Shown here in pieces: positions 1 through 6,323 of a stretch of 7,761 nucleotides of DNA (its first letter is position 1; every line of letters begins with the position of its first letter). The stretch spans positions 1 through 7,761 of the forward strand of contig CAMBTF010000073.1 in the NCBI GenBank assembly GCA_945870545.1, given 5' to 3'. Origin of the DNA: Akkermansia muciniphila (GTDB lineage: Bacteria > Verrucomicrobiota > Verrucomicrobiia > Verrucomicrobiales > Akkermansiaceae). The position numbers were made by a program, and so were the translations under genes. The notes beneath the pieces are model-generated. The model saw nothing but the letters and a program-made list of their open reading frames with translations. It ran no database searches and was not told where the DNA came from.

Positions 1-408
1 GGCCGCATCGGCGCGTTCATCGAGCCCGCCGTGAAGCCGCTCGGTTTTGACGGCCGCACCGGCACCGCCATCCTGACCTCCTTCGCCGCCCGCGAGGTTT
101 TCGTCTCCTCCACCGCCATCCTTTTCAGCGTCGAGGAAACGGACGACGACGAGGAAACCCGCAGCCTCCTCCGCGACCGCATCGCCGCCGCCACTTGGCC
201 CGACGGACGCCCGCTCTTCACCCCACTCAGCCTCATTTCCCTTCTCGTATTTTTCATCTACGCTCTCCAGTGCCTACCTACTACCGCCGTAGTAGCACGG
301 GAAGCCGGTTCCTGGAAATGGGCCATCGGCCAGTTCCTCTTCATGTCCACCTTCGCCTACCTCAGCTCCCTCCTCGTCTTCCAGGGAGGCCGACTCCTCG
401 GCTTCTGA
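1..408 (+). CDS. feoB: Ferrous iron transport protein B (FeoB), C-terminal fragment
   Basis: FeoB is the inner-membrane Fe(II) permease with an N-terminal G domain. Only the last 135 codons are here; the reading frame is open from base 1, so the gene begins outside the window. What is visible is typical of the C-terminal membrane part: the GRIGAFIEP and LGFDGRTGTAIL stretches, the conserved SFAAREVFVS motif (Gate region), a charged loop rich in Asp/Glu, then two hydrophobic segments. The first of these ends in CLPTTAVVAREAGSWKWA, matching the family's Cys-containing motif followed by a GSWKW-like loop, and the protein stops shortly after the last membrane segment, as FeoB does. The ATG at base 31 is an internal Met, not the start. 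The G domain and any feoA would lie upstream. A Cys-rich FeoB-associated protein follows 30 bases later in the same direction, supporting a feo operon. Confidence 0.94.
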   Translation, partial: GRIGAFIEPAVKPLGFDGRTGTAILTSFAAREVFVSSTAILFSVEETDDDEETRSLLRDRIAAATWPDGRPLFTPLSLISLLVFFIYALQCLPTTAVVAREAGSWKWAIGQFLFMSTFAYLSSLLVFQGGRLLGF

Positions 409-438
409 AGCTCTTCCTTGAGAGTTGAATTTTGAATT

Positions 439-600
439 TTGGATATTCAAAGCTACATCGCCCTAGGAGTCGTCGCCCTTACCATCGCCGCCTTTGCGTA
501 TCACATCATCCGGCTCCGCAAGAAATCCGGTTGCGGAAGGGGCTGTTGCTGCGGCGAGGCGGCGAAAAATGACACCATCAAAAGCCGGGCCAATCGCTGA
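439..600 (+). CDS. FeoB-associated Cys-rich membrane protein (small ORF, TTG start)
   Basis: A 53-codon ORF in the expected place for the small FeoB-associated Cys-rich membrane protein family. It reads as a short N-terminus (DIQSY), one transmembrane helix at about residues 6-24 (IALGVVALTIAAFAYHII), a basic stop-transfer patch RLRKK, then a cysteine cluster at residues 32, 36, 37 and 38 (SGCGRGCCCGE) and a polar tail. One helix followed by Cys-rich cytoplasmic sequence is the family's hallmark. There is no ATG: an in-frame TGA at 433-435 leaves only ATT (436) or TTG (439), and I chose TTG. The upstream GAGAG at 420-424 is at best a weak ribosome binding site, so translation may be coupled to feoB. 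A heptamer, TTGAATT, is repeated in tandem at 425-438 immediately before the start. The role (possibly metal handling or supporting FeoB) is not established for the family. Confidence 0.78.
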   Translation: MDIQSYIALGVVALTIAAFAYHIIRLRKKSGCGRGCCCGEAAKNDTIKSRANR

Positions 601-664
601 TTCGCTTTAGCCTCGCCCCAACCGGCTTCCGCGGACGGGTTCACAGCCTTTACCCGCTTCTCGC

Positions 665-2086
665 CTATTTGCCCGCGACGAAATCTCCGCCCAGCGCGAG
701 GTGGAGATCGACTCGATTCTCCAGACGCATGCGGCGGATGGCGGCGTGCTGGCTGGCGGAGTCGATCTGGAGTTGGGTGGCCTCGATCAGGGTGAGCACG
801 TCGCCGGTGCCCGCCGCGTATTCCTCTCCCGCGCGGATGGCTGCCTCGTCGGCGAGAGCGGCTGCCTGTTTCGCGACGCGTTCGCGCTCGGCGAGGAAGG
901 TTTCCGCGACGAGTGCCTGCTCGACCTCGCCGAAAGCATCGAGGACGGTCTTCCTCAGGATCGCCGCCTCCTCGCGCTCGACAGCCTCCGCGCCGGCAAT
1001 CTCAGCGGTGATGCGGCCGCCCTCGAAAATCGGCTGTGTCAGGCTGCCGCCGATCGCCCAGACCTTGGCATTGCTGCTCAGGATGTCGCCGATGGATTCG
1101 CTGGTGGTTCCGCCGGCTGCGGTGAGGCTGAGGCTGGGGAAACGGGCAAGCTTGCGTTCTTTCACGCGCCGCCCGGAGGAGGCGAGGCCGCGCTCCGCCG
1201 CGAGGATGTCTGGGCGGCGCTGGAGAAGCTCCGAGGGCAGTCCTGCGGGTGTGGCTCCGGGGAAAGCGGGCATGCGCGCCCCGGCGGCGAGCGTGCCGGA
1301 GGGGTAATTTCCCAACAAGATCTCAAGCTGGCGCAGCACCCTCTCGCGCTCCTCTTTCCGCTGCGCAAGCGCCGCCTGGCGAGATGCGCGCTCTACCTCC
1401 GTGAGCCTCACCTGCGCAGCCGTGCCACCCCCGTCCGCAATCGCGCGGTCGAAGCGCTCCCGCACCGCTTCGGCCAACATGCCTGCCGCTGTCACCGCCG
1501 TATCCGCAAGGGCGACCTGCTCGTTCGCCTCACCGAGGGCGAGCCATGCCTTTGTGACCTGACCGGCCAGCGAAACACGCGCCGCCTCATATTCGTATTG
1601 CCGCGCCTGCATGTCGGAGATCGACGCCTCCTGACCGGCTTTCGCGCGGCCCCATACGTCAAGCTCCCAGGCCGCGTTCAGGTTCACACCGAATTGCTCG
1701 GAAACATTCGACATCGCGCCGCTTCCACCTCCGGGAAATCCGATGAAGCTGCGCCTCTCGCGCCGCCCCTCTCCACCGAGGCCGAGACTCGGCAAACGGC
1801 CAGCGCCGGCAATCTTCGCCTCTGCCGCGGCCCTATCCACGCGCGCCGCAGCGGATTTCAGATCCTCGTTATCAGATAACGCCTTGTCCACCAACCCCTG
1901 CAGCTCGCCACCGCCGATTTTCCCCACCCAGCGCCGGTCGATCCCCGCCCGCGCCTCCCTTGAAGCCGCCCATGATCCCGGCGCGCCTGCCTCGCCCATC
2001 CGGCTTTCCGGAGAAACCGCCGCGCAACCCGCCAACAAGGCGACCGTCGCGAAACCCAGGCAATCCCATCGTGAAATCTTACGCAC
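665..2086 (-). CDS. RND-type efflux system outer-membrane lipoprotein (NodT/OprM family)
   Basis: An outer-membrane channel of the TolC/OprM/CusC class that would export drugs, metals or other compounds with an inner-membrane pump and a periplasmic adaptor. The 473-residue product has a lipoprotein signal (FATVALLAGC, lipidated Cys21) and two outer-membrane-efflux repeats, roughly residues 60-260 and 280-465. Family landmarks are clear: AAWELDVWGR (138-147), GLPSELLQRRPDI (282-294) and LTQPIFEGGR (349-358). Length is normal. The start is GTG; no in-frame ATG gives the signal peptide, and a GAAGG site lies seven bases upstream. It is flanked by a convergent gene (feo side) and a divergent gene (muramidase side), so it is a single-gene unit here with no adaptor or pump partner adjacent. 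The substrate cannot be inferred. Long plus-strand open frames across this gene are composition shadows. Confidence 0.96.
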   Translation of the reverse strand: MRKISRWDCLGFATVALLAGCAAVSPESRMGEAGAPGSWAASREARAGIDRRWVGKIGGGELQGLVDKALSDNEDLKSAAARVDRAAAEAKIAGAGRLPSLGLGGEGRRERRSFIGFPGGGSGAMSNVSEQFGVNLNAAWELDVWGRAKAGQEASISDMQARQYEYEAARVSLAGQVTKAWLALGEANEQVALADTAVTAAGMLAEAVRERFDRAIADGGGTAAQVRLTEVERASRQAALAQRKEERERVLRQLEILLGNYPSGTLAAGARMPAFPGATPAGLPSELLQRRPDILAAERGLASSGRRVKERKLARFPSLSLTAAGGTTSESIGDILSSNAKVWAIGGSLTQPIFEGGRITAEIAGAEAVEREEAAILRKTVLDAFGEVEQALVAETFLAERERVAKQAAALADEAAIRAGEEYAAGTGDVLTLIEATQLQIDSASQHAAIRRMRLENRVDLHLALGGDFVAGK

Positions 2087-2093
2087 CGGGATG

Positions 2094-2098
2094 CCTTC
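2094..2098 (-). promoter_or_regulatory. Ribosome binding site of the efflux lipoprotein gene
   Basis: On the minus strand GAAGG lies seven bases before the GTG at 2086-2084. This decides the GTG start, since no ATG is positioned to include the signal peptide. It is one of the few good Shine-Dalgarno matches in the window. Confidence 0.6.
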
Positions 2099-2121
2099 GC
2101 CCCTAGGCCCTTAAAAGTCAA

Positions 2122-2182
2122 ATCCTCCGACGAAGTTTAGCAAGCGCGGCGATCGGGCTGGGTAGCGCCGTGCCCGGAGGAT
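2122..2182. repeat. Nested inverted repeat in the divergent spacer
   Basis: The 201-base spacer between the efflux gene and the muramidase gene (2087-2287) holds a two-level inverted repeat. The outer arms are perfect: ATCCTCCG at 2122-2129 and CGGAGGAT at 2175-2182. Inside, GCGCGGCG (2144-2151) pairs with CGCCGTGC (2166-2173) over eight pairs including one G-T, with a 14-base loop. The left side has a 14-base unpaired stretch between the stems, the right side one base. No T-tract follows on either strand, so a simple terminator is unlikely. It may be a dispersed palindromic repeat, a structured leader RNA for the muramidase gene, or an operator between divergent promoters. The rest of the spacer shows no convincing promoter or gene. 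Confidence 0.45.
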
Positions 2183-2287
2183 GCTGGGGACGGCGGTGTG
2201 GCTCGGGATCACCAAAAGGCAAGGTCGAAAGGGCCACTCGGATAATCGCCGCTTGCGGGCGCATGGCCTAGCTGGTCTGCTGGAAGG

Positions 2288-3196
2288 ATGAAAATAGCGC
2301 TGCGTCTTCTCCCCTTTTTCCTGATACCCGTCCTCACGCAATGTGGCGGCGGTGGGGGCGTAGGAGTTGCTGTCCCGAGGCTCGGCGGTGGATTTGGCGG
2401 CACCAGCGTTTCCCGCTCACCGGCGGTGCTGAATGTTTCCGCATGGGATCCCAAGGAGGTGCAGCGCGAAGGTTCGCGTTACTCCGAGCACAACGTCTCC
2501 GCTCTCCGCAAAAATGGCGGACTGGCGCTCATCGCACGCTCGGCGAAGGGGCCGACGCTGGACGGAAAGCTCGGCGATTTCCTGGCCGCCGCCAACCGCC
2601 AGGGGATGATGCTCGGTGCCTACCATTTCGTGACGATGGATCAGGATCCAGCGGCGCAGGCGGACAGCTTCGTGAGCCGGGTCCGCGCCATCGCCCGTTC
2701 GCGCGGGCTTTCCGGAAAAGGGATTTTACTGGTGGGGGATTTCGATACGTTATCCACGCCGGAAAGGCTCGTGAAATTCATCGAGCGCGTGCACCAGCGG
2801 ACGGGCGTGTATCCGGTCACTTATCTGGAGAACAGTCCCGGTCTGCGCGAGCGCCTGAGCAACGCCACACCCGCGCAGAAAGCGGTGATCCGCCGCACGC
2901 CGTATTGGATCGCGCTCTACGGGCCGGGCGGCACCGAGCGCGCAATGGCTGGCGGCGATCTCACCCCGGACGAGCTTTGCCGACAATACGGTGTCTGGGG
3001 CGGCTGGAGCATGTGGCAATATGGCGGGGTCGTCTGGGAAAACGGAGCCTCGCGTGCCAAGCACTACGATACGCCACAATGGCGCAGCCCGCGATTTTAC
3101 GGAAACCTAGCGCACCCCATGGAGCGGAACGTTTTCAAGGGCAACGAGGAAGGCCTCCGCGCGTTCTGGGAGCGGCATAGCATCGTCGCACCATGA
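2288..3196 (+). CDS. GH25-like lysozyme/muramidase homologue, probable lipoprotein, altered catalytic motifs
   Basis: A 302-residue protein with the layout of glycoside hydrolase family 25, whose members cleave the MurNAc-GlcNAc bond of peptidoglycan. The N-terminus is a signal peptide (residues 1-18) ending VLTQC, so Cys19 may be lipidated, although Gln before Cys is atypical. A Gly-rich linker follows. The GH25 domain runs from about residue 46: VLNVSAW (48-53), LIARSAKG (81-88), GAYHF (110-114), a QA..F helix (124-128), the LLVGDFD strand (147-153), TGVYPVTY (172-179), PYWIALYG (205-212) and WSMWQYGG (240-247). The usual Asp of the first strand (DVS) is Asn49, and the usual DxE pair reads Asp151-Phe-Asp153. 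Activity is therefore uncertain; it could be a divergent enzyme or a binding protein. GGAAGG directly abuts the ATG, unusually close for a ribosome binding site, but the signal peptide supports this start. Confidence 0.85.
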   Translation: MKIALRLLPFFLIPVLTQCGGGGGVGVAVPRLGGGFGGTSVSRSPAVLNVSAWDPKEVQREGSRYSEHNVSALRKNGGLALIARSAKGPTLDGKLGDFLAAANRQGMMLGAYHFVTMDQDPAAQADSFVSRVRAIARSRGLSGKGILLVGDFDTLSTPERLVKFIERVHQRTGVYPVTYLENSPGLRERLSNATPAQKAVIRRTPYWIALYGPGGTERAMAGGDLTPDELCRQYGVWGGWSMWQYGGVVWENGASRAKHYDTPQWRSPRFYGNLAHPMERNVFKGNEEGLRAFWERHSIVAP

Positions 3197-3208
3197 ATGG
3201 AATTCCAT
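3197..3208. repeat. 12-base perfect palindrome between the muramidase gene and zwf
   Basis: ATGGAATTCCAT directly follows the muramidase stop codon and lies 60 bases before the preferred zwf start. It could be a dimeric regulator's operator in the zwf leader, or chance. It lacks the loop and T-tract of a terminator. Confidence 0.25.
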
Positions 3209-3268
3209 ACCCGCCTCTTGTTTCGCGTTGCTTTACGAGGTCTTCTGTCGAAACTCCCCGCCACAGCC

Positions 3269-4801
3269 ATGTCGAATCCTTTCCGCGAAGATCTCGTTTC
3301 CCGCAACCGGCCTGAGCCATGCACGGTGGTAATCTTCGGCGCGACCGGAGACCTCACCCACCGCAAGCTCATCCCCGCGCTCTACAACCTCGCGGTGGAC
3401 GGCGAGCTGCCGACGGGCGTCAACATCATCGGCTTCGCGCGGCGGGAAAAGAGCGACGCCGAGTTCCGCACCGGGCTTGAAGAGCTTAACAAAAAGGTCT
3501 CCCGCAGCGGCCACGACTCGGAAGTCTGGGATAGCTTCATCCACAGCGTCAGCTACCACCAATCCGAGTTCGACGACGCAGATGGCTACGCCTCGCTGGC
3601 GAAACGCCTCGATGCGATCGACGCCGGCCGCGGCGGCAAGGGCAACCGCCTGTTCTATATCGCCTCGGCACCGGAGTTTTTCGATGAGATTCTCTTCCGC
3701 CTCAAGGGCGCGGGCCTGAACAAGGCCAAGGACGGCTGTTGGGCACGCGTGATTATCGAGAAACCCTTCGGCACCGACCTCAAGACCGCCAAGCACCTCA
3801 ATAAGGTCGTGAGCGAGACCTTCGCGGAAAAGGACACCTACCGGATCGACCACTACCTCGGCAAGGAGACCGCCCAGAACCTCATGGTGCTGCGTTTCGC
3901 CAACGCCATCTTCGAGCCGCTCTGGAACAGCCGCTACATCAGCCACCTGCAGATCACCTGCTCGGAAAACCTCGGCATGGAGGGCGGGCGCGGCGGTTAC
4001 TACGAGAAGTCCGGCGCCCTGCGTGACATGGTCCAGAATCACCTCCTCCAGCTCCTCAGCCTCGTTGCCATGGAGCCGCCCACCGACCTTTCCGCCGACG
4101 GCGTGCGAGATGAAAAAGTGAAGGTGATCCGCTCGCTGCGGCAGTGGGATACGCCGGAAAAGGTCGCGCAGAATGTGATCCGCGCCCAATACACGGCGGG
4201 CCATGTGGATGGAAATCCCGTCCCCGGCTACCGCGAGGAAGACCGCGTTTCCCCCACCTCCGAGACGGAAGCCTACGTCGCCGTGCGTCTGCTTATCGAT
4301 ACATGGCGCTGGAGCGGCGTGCCGTTCTACATCCGCATGGGTAAGCGCCTGCCGAAAAAATCCACGGAGATCTCCGTCCATTTCAAGGAAGCCCCCTCGG
4401 TTCTCTTCGGAGCACTCCCCGGCGGCGTAACCGGTGGCAACGTCCTCGTGATCCGCATCCAGCCGGACGAGGGCATCTCCCTGCGCATGGTCTCGAAAAT
4501 CCCCGGCACCAGCCTCCGCCTTGAGCCGGTGAAGATGGATTTCCACTACGCCACCAGCTTCGGAAAAGGCAGCCCCGAGGCCTACGAGCGCCTCATCCTC
4601 GACGCCATCGCCGGCGACGCCACCCTCTTCGCCCGCCGCGACGAGGTGGAGGAGGCATGGCGTTTCATCGACCACATCGAGCACGCGTGGCACGAATCCG
4701 ACAACAAGCCGCCGATGGCCGAGTTCACCGCCGGCTCCTGGGGCCCGCGCGAGGCAGACGAGATGATCAAGAAAGACGGCTTCGCATGGCGGAGGCTTTG
4801 A
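3269..4801 (+). CDS. zwf: Glucose-6-phosphate 1-dehydrogenase
   Basis: Catalyses NADP-dependent oxidation of glucose 6-phosphate to 6-phosphogluconolactone, the first step of the oxidative pentose phosphate pathway, in the cytoplasm. The 510-residue product is full length for the family. It shows the dinucleotide-binding motif VIFGATGDLTHRKL (residues 21-34), EKPFGTDL (164-171), the signature RIDHYLGKE (192-200) with the phosphate-binding His195, and ALRDMVQNHLLQ with His258 at the position of the catalytic base. The frame is open upstream to an ATG at 3197, but the 24 extra residues are unlike the family; MSNPFRED at 3269 matches typical N-termini, so I chose it despite no clear ribosome binding site. 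Downstream lie a toxin-antitoxin pair and then opcA, whose product assembles or activates this enzyme. A 529-codon frame on the opposite strand is a codon-bias shadow. Confidence 0.97.
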   Translation: MSNPFREDLVSRNRPEPCTVVIFGATGDLTHRKLIPALYNLAVDGELPTGVNIIGFARREKSDAEFRTGLEELNKKVSRSGHDSEVWDSFIHSVSYHQSEFDDADGYASLAKRLDAIDAGRGGKGNRLFYIASAPEFFDEILFRLKGAGLNKAKDGCWARVIIEKPFGTDLKTAKHLNKVVSETFAEKDTYRIDHYLGKETAQNLMVLRFANAIFEPLWNSRYISHLQITCSENLGMEGGRGGYYEKSGALRDMVQNHLLQLLSLVAMEPPTDLSADGVRDEKVKVIRSLRQWDTPEKVAQNVIRAQYTAGHVDGNPVPGYREEDRVSPTSETEAYVAVRLLIDTWRWSGVPFYIRMGKRLPKKSTEISVHFKEAPSVLFGALPGGVTGGNVLVIRIQPDEGISLRMVSKIPGTSLRLEPVKMDFHYATSFGKGSPEAYERLILDAIAGDATLFARRDEVEEAWRFIDHIEHAWHESDNKPPMAEFTAGSWGPREADEMIKKDGFAWRRL

Positions 4802-4840
4802 TTTTCCGGGAGCTTGCGCCATCAGGGCTTTTCACTTAGC

Positions 4841-4848
4841 ATGACACC
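4841..4848. repeat. Left copy of direct repeat ATGACACC at the toxin-antitoxin border
   Basis: This 8-mer sits 39 bases after the zwf stop and immediately before the antitoxin ATG. The same 8-mer begins opcA at 5285. Read as codons it gives Met-Thr-Pro and then TGA at 4850-4852, overlapping the antitoxin ATG at 4849. It looks like a displaced copy of the opcA start, as expected from target duplication on insertion; chance cannot be excluded for eight bases. Confidence 0.45.
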
Positions 4849-5037
4849 ATGAGCACGCAGTTTGTCACCAACGAGAAGGGAAAGAAAATCGCGGCGATCC
4901 TGCCGATCCGCGAATACGAAGATCTTCTTCAGGACATCCAATCCGCCGCGATCATCGAACGCCGCAGAAACGAAAAGACTTACCCTTGGGAGGATCTGAA
5001 AAAGAAACTGACCGAAGATGGTATCCTATCGCATTGA
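4849..5037 (+). CDS. Type II antitoxin, RelB/Phd-like, partner of the RelE-family toxin
   Basis: A 62-residue antitoxin that should bind and neutralise the adjoining toxin and may repress its own promoter. The N-terminal part (residues 3-25, with FVTNEKGKK, AAILPIREYEDLL) resembles the short antitoxins paired with RelE/ParE toxins. The central charged helix (IERRRNEKTYPWEDLKKKL) matches the toxin-wrapping segment, and it ends with DGILSH. No ribosome binding site is visible before the ATG. Instead a three-codon reading frame (4841-4852) ends in a TGA overlapping the start, so translation may depend on reinitiation. It overlaps the toxin gene by 20 bases, the normal coupling for such pairs. 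One 60-base line inside it is about 52% GC, well below zwf. Assignment to RelB rather than Phd/YefM is uncertain. Confidence 0.8.
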   Translation: MSTQFVTNEKGKKIAAILPIREYEDLLQDIQSAAIIERRRNEKTYPWEDLKKKLTEDGILSH

Positions 5038-5278
5038 TTACGCCAAAGGCGTGGATAAGGATTTTCGGAAGATTCCCGTAAAATTCGCTGACCGCATCGC
5101 CGCATCCATCGACAAGCTCGCGGCGAATCCGCGTCCCCCGGGCTGCGTGAAACTCGTAGGCTTCGATTCCGAATACCGCATTCGCGTGGGCGACTACCGT
5201 ATCATTTACCAGATTAACGATAACGTTCTCGTAATCCTCGTGCTCGAAATCGGCCACCGTAAAGACATATACAGCTGA
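5018..5278 (+). CDS. Type II toxin, RelE/ParE superfamily (probable ribosome-dependent mRNA interferase)
   Basis: An 86-residue toxin of the RelE/ParE fold. RelE members cleave mRNA in the ribosomal A site when their antitoxin is degraded. Visible family features are the N-terminal YRIDYAKGVDKDFRKIP strand-helix, a helix FADRIAASIDKLAANP, and the strand block EYRIRVGDYRIIYQI followed by VLVILVLEIGHRKDIYS. Basic and aromatic residues in positions typical of active RelE toxins are present: Lys45, Arg54, Arg56, Arg61, Arg81 and Tyr85. This suggests an intact toxin, although ParE-type gyrase inhibition cannot be excluded. The ATG lies inside the antitoxin gene (20-base overlap), implying coupled translation. 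The stop is six bases before opcA. Three lines of its sequence are about 47-53% GC, against about 72% in zwf and 67% in opcA, suggesting acquisition. Confidence 0.9.
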   Translation: MVSYRIDYAKGVDKDFRKIPVKFADRIAASIDKLAANPRPPGCVKLVGFDSEYRIRVGDYRIIYQINDNVLVILVLEIGHRKDIYS

Positions 5279-5284
5279 GAAAAA

Positions 5285-5292
5285 ATGACACC
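5285..5292. repeat. Right copy of direct repeat ATGACACC, at the opcA start codon
   Basis: Matches 4841-4848 exactly over eight bases; the next base differs (C here, A on the left). It forms the first codons of opcA (Met-Thr-Pro). The two copies enclose the antitoxin and toxin genes with no other coding sequence between. Confidence 0.45.
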
Positions 5293-6322
5293 CACCCTTA
5301 CAGACCCTTACGCCGAACTCGGGAAAGAAGTCCCCGTTTCCCAGATCGACCGCGAGCTACGCACGCTGTGGGAGCAAGACGACGCGCGCACCAACGCTTC
5401 TCTGATGAACCTCGTCGTCTATACGGAGAGGAAAGGCGGCCTGCTGGAAAACTCACGCATCATCGGCGATCTCACCCGGGAAAACGCCTGCCGCGCCATC
5501 CTCGTGGAGATCGTCCGCGACGAGGCGGCCTCGCTCCGTGCCTGGATCACCACTCATTGCCATCTCTCCCACGGCCAGAAATCCGTTTGCTGTGAGCAGA
5601 TCGCCTTCCGCCTCACCGGTCGCGTCACCGGCCGTTTCCGCAACACCGTCTTCTCCCACCTGAACTCCGACCTTCCCCTTGTTTTCTGGTGGCAGGGCGA
5701 ACTTTCCGAGGTTTTCACCGAGCGCCTCGCCAGCGTGATCAACCGAATCATTTTTGACAGCTCCGGCTGGCCTGACGCGAAGGCAAGCTTCGCGAGAATT
5801 TCGGAAGCTACCGAGGGAAATACGGTTGCCATAGTACAAGACCTAGCATGGACGCGCTGCTGGCAATACCGGGTCGGCATCGCCGGGCTGTTCGACGACA
5901 GCGTGGCGCAGGCGATGCTCGGCGAAATCTCGAAAATCCGCATCAGGCACGCGCCGCAGGATCGCAACACCGCCCTGCAGCTCCTCGCGTGGCTCGCCGT
6001 GCAGGCCGGGTGGACCATCACCGGCCCCGGTGGCTTCAAAAGCAAAGAAGGTCGGCTCATATCCGCAGAAATCGAATCCTCAGAAGACTCCGCACCACTC
6101 GGCTTGGTTGAGCTTTCCTCCTCCACAACCACCGTCCGCGTAAGCCGCGAAAAAGGCTCCGCCCACCTCCTCCGCGAGATCGAATCTGGCGACTACAAGG
6201 TCAGCTCCTTTTCCCCCGCCGACCCCGATTCCCCGGAAGCGCTCGTCGCCTGCCAGCTTTCGCGCGGCGGCAAAAACTCCCTGTTCCTGAAAATCCTGCC
6301 GACCTTTCTGGAGCTGCTTTGA
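5285..6322 (+). CDS. opcA: Glucose-6-phosphate dehydrogenase assembly protein OpcA
   Basis: OpcA binds glucose-6-phosphate dehydrogenase and promotes its oligomerisation and activity; in cyanobacteria this is redox-linked. This 345-residue protein shows the family signature blocks: VPVSQIDRELRTLW near the N-terminus, TRENACRAILVEI, WITTHCHLS with Cys92, SVCCEQIAF with Cys102 and Cys103, and NTVFSHLNSDLPLVFWWQGEL (from residue 120, FWWQ at 134-137). A divergent C-terminal domain begins near residue 240. The usual neighbour is zwf, found here 5' on the same strand but separated by a toxin-antitoxin pair. Only a weak GAGA precedes the ATG, and the toxin stop is six bases upstream, so opcA is likely translated from the same message as the toxin, perhaps by coupling. 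It appears intact, so the insertion did not remove its start. Confidence 0.94.
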   Translation: MTPTLTDPYAELGKEVPVSQIDRELRTLWEQDDARTNASLMNLVVYTERKGGLLENSRIIGDLTRENACRAILVEIVRDEAASLRAWITTHCHLSHGQKSVCCEQIAFRLTGRVTGRFRNTVFSHLNSDLPLVFWWQGELSEVFTERLASVINRIIFDSSGWPDAKASFARISEATEGNTVAIVQDLAWTRCWQYRVGIAGLFDDSVAQAMLGEISKIRIRHAPQDRNTALQLLAWLAVQAGWTITGPGGFKSKEGRLISAEIESSEDSAPLGLVELSSSTTTVRVSREKGSAHLLREIESGDYKVSSFSPADPDSPEALVACQLSRGGKNSLFLKILPTFLELL

Positions 6323-6323
6323 G

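Noticed and set aside
617..642. Possible bidirectional terminator between the small FeoB-associated gene and the efflux gene.
   Set aside because: The AACC/GGTT ends pair over only four bases with no extended stem or T-tract; the 64-base convergent spacer has no convincing terminator.
701..1879. A 392-codon plus-strand frame, and another at 669-1307, across the efflux lipoprotein gene.
   Set aside because: The minus-strand frame encodes an unmistakable outer-membrane efflux protein; the plus-strand frames are composition artefacts.
2241..2246. GATAAT as a -10 box for the muramidase gene.
   Set aside because: No acceptable -35 element lies 16-18 bases upstream, so a promoter cannot be supported from sequence alone.
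2111..2341. Minus-strand 76-codon frame across the divergent spacer and the muramidase signal peptide.
   Set aside because: It has no ribosome binding site or recognisable domain and overlaps a real signal peptide; its open frame is probably incidental.
3197..3268. Upstream ATG extending zwf by 24 residues.
   Set aside because: The extra residues do not resemble G6PDH N-termini and there is no ribosome binding site at 3197; MSNPFRED at 3269 fits the family.
3233..4822. A 529-codon open frame on the minus strand opposite zwf.
   Set aside because: Its translation shows no recognisable domain, while the plus strand has every G6PDH signature. High GC and zwf codon bias keep the antisense frame open.
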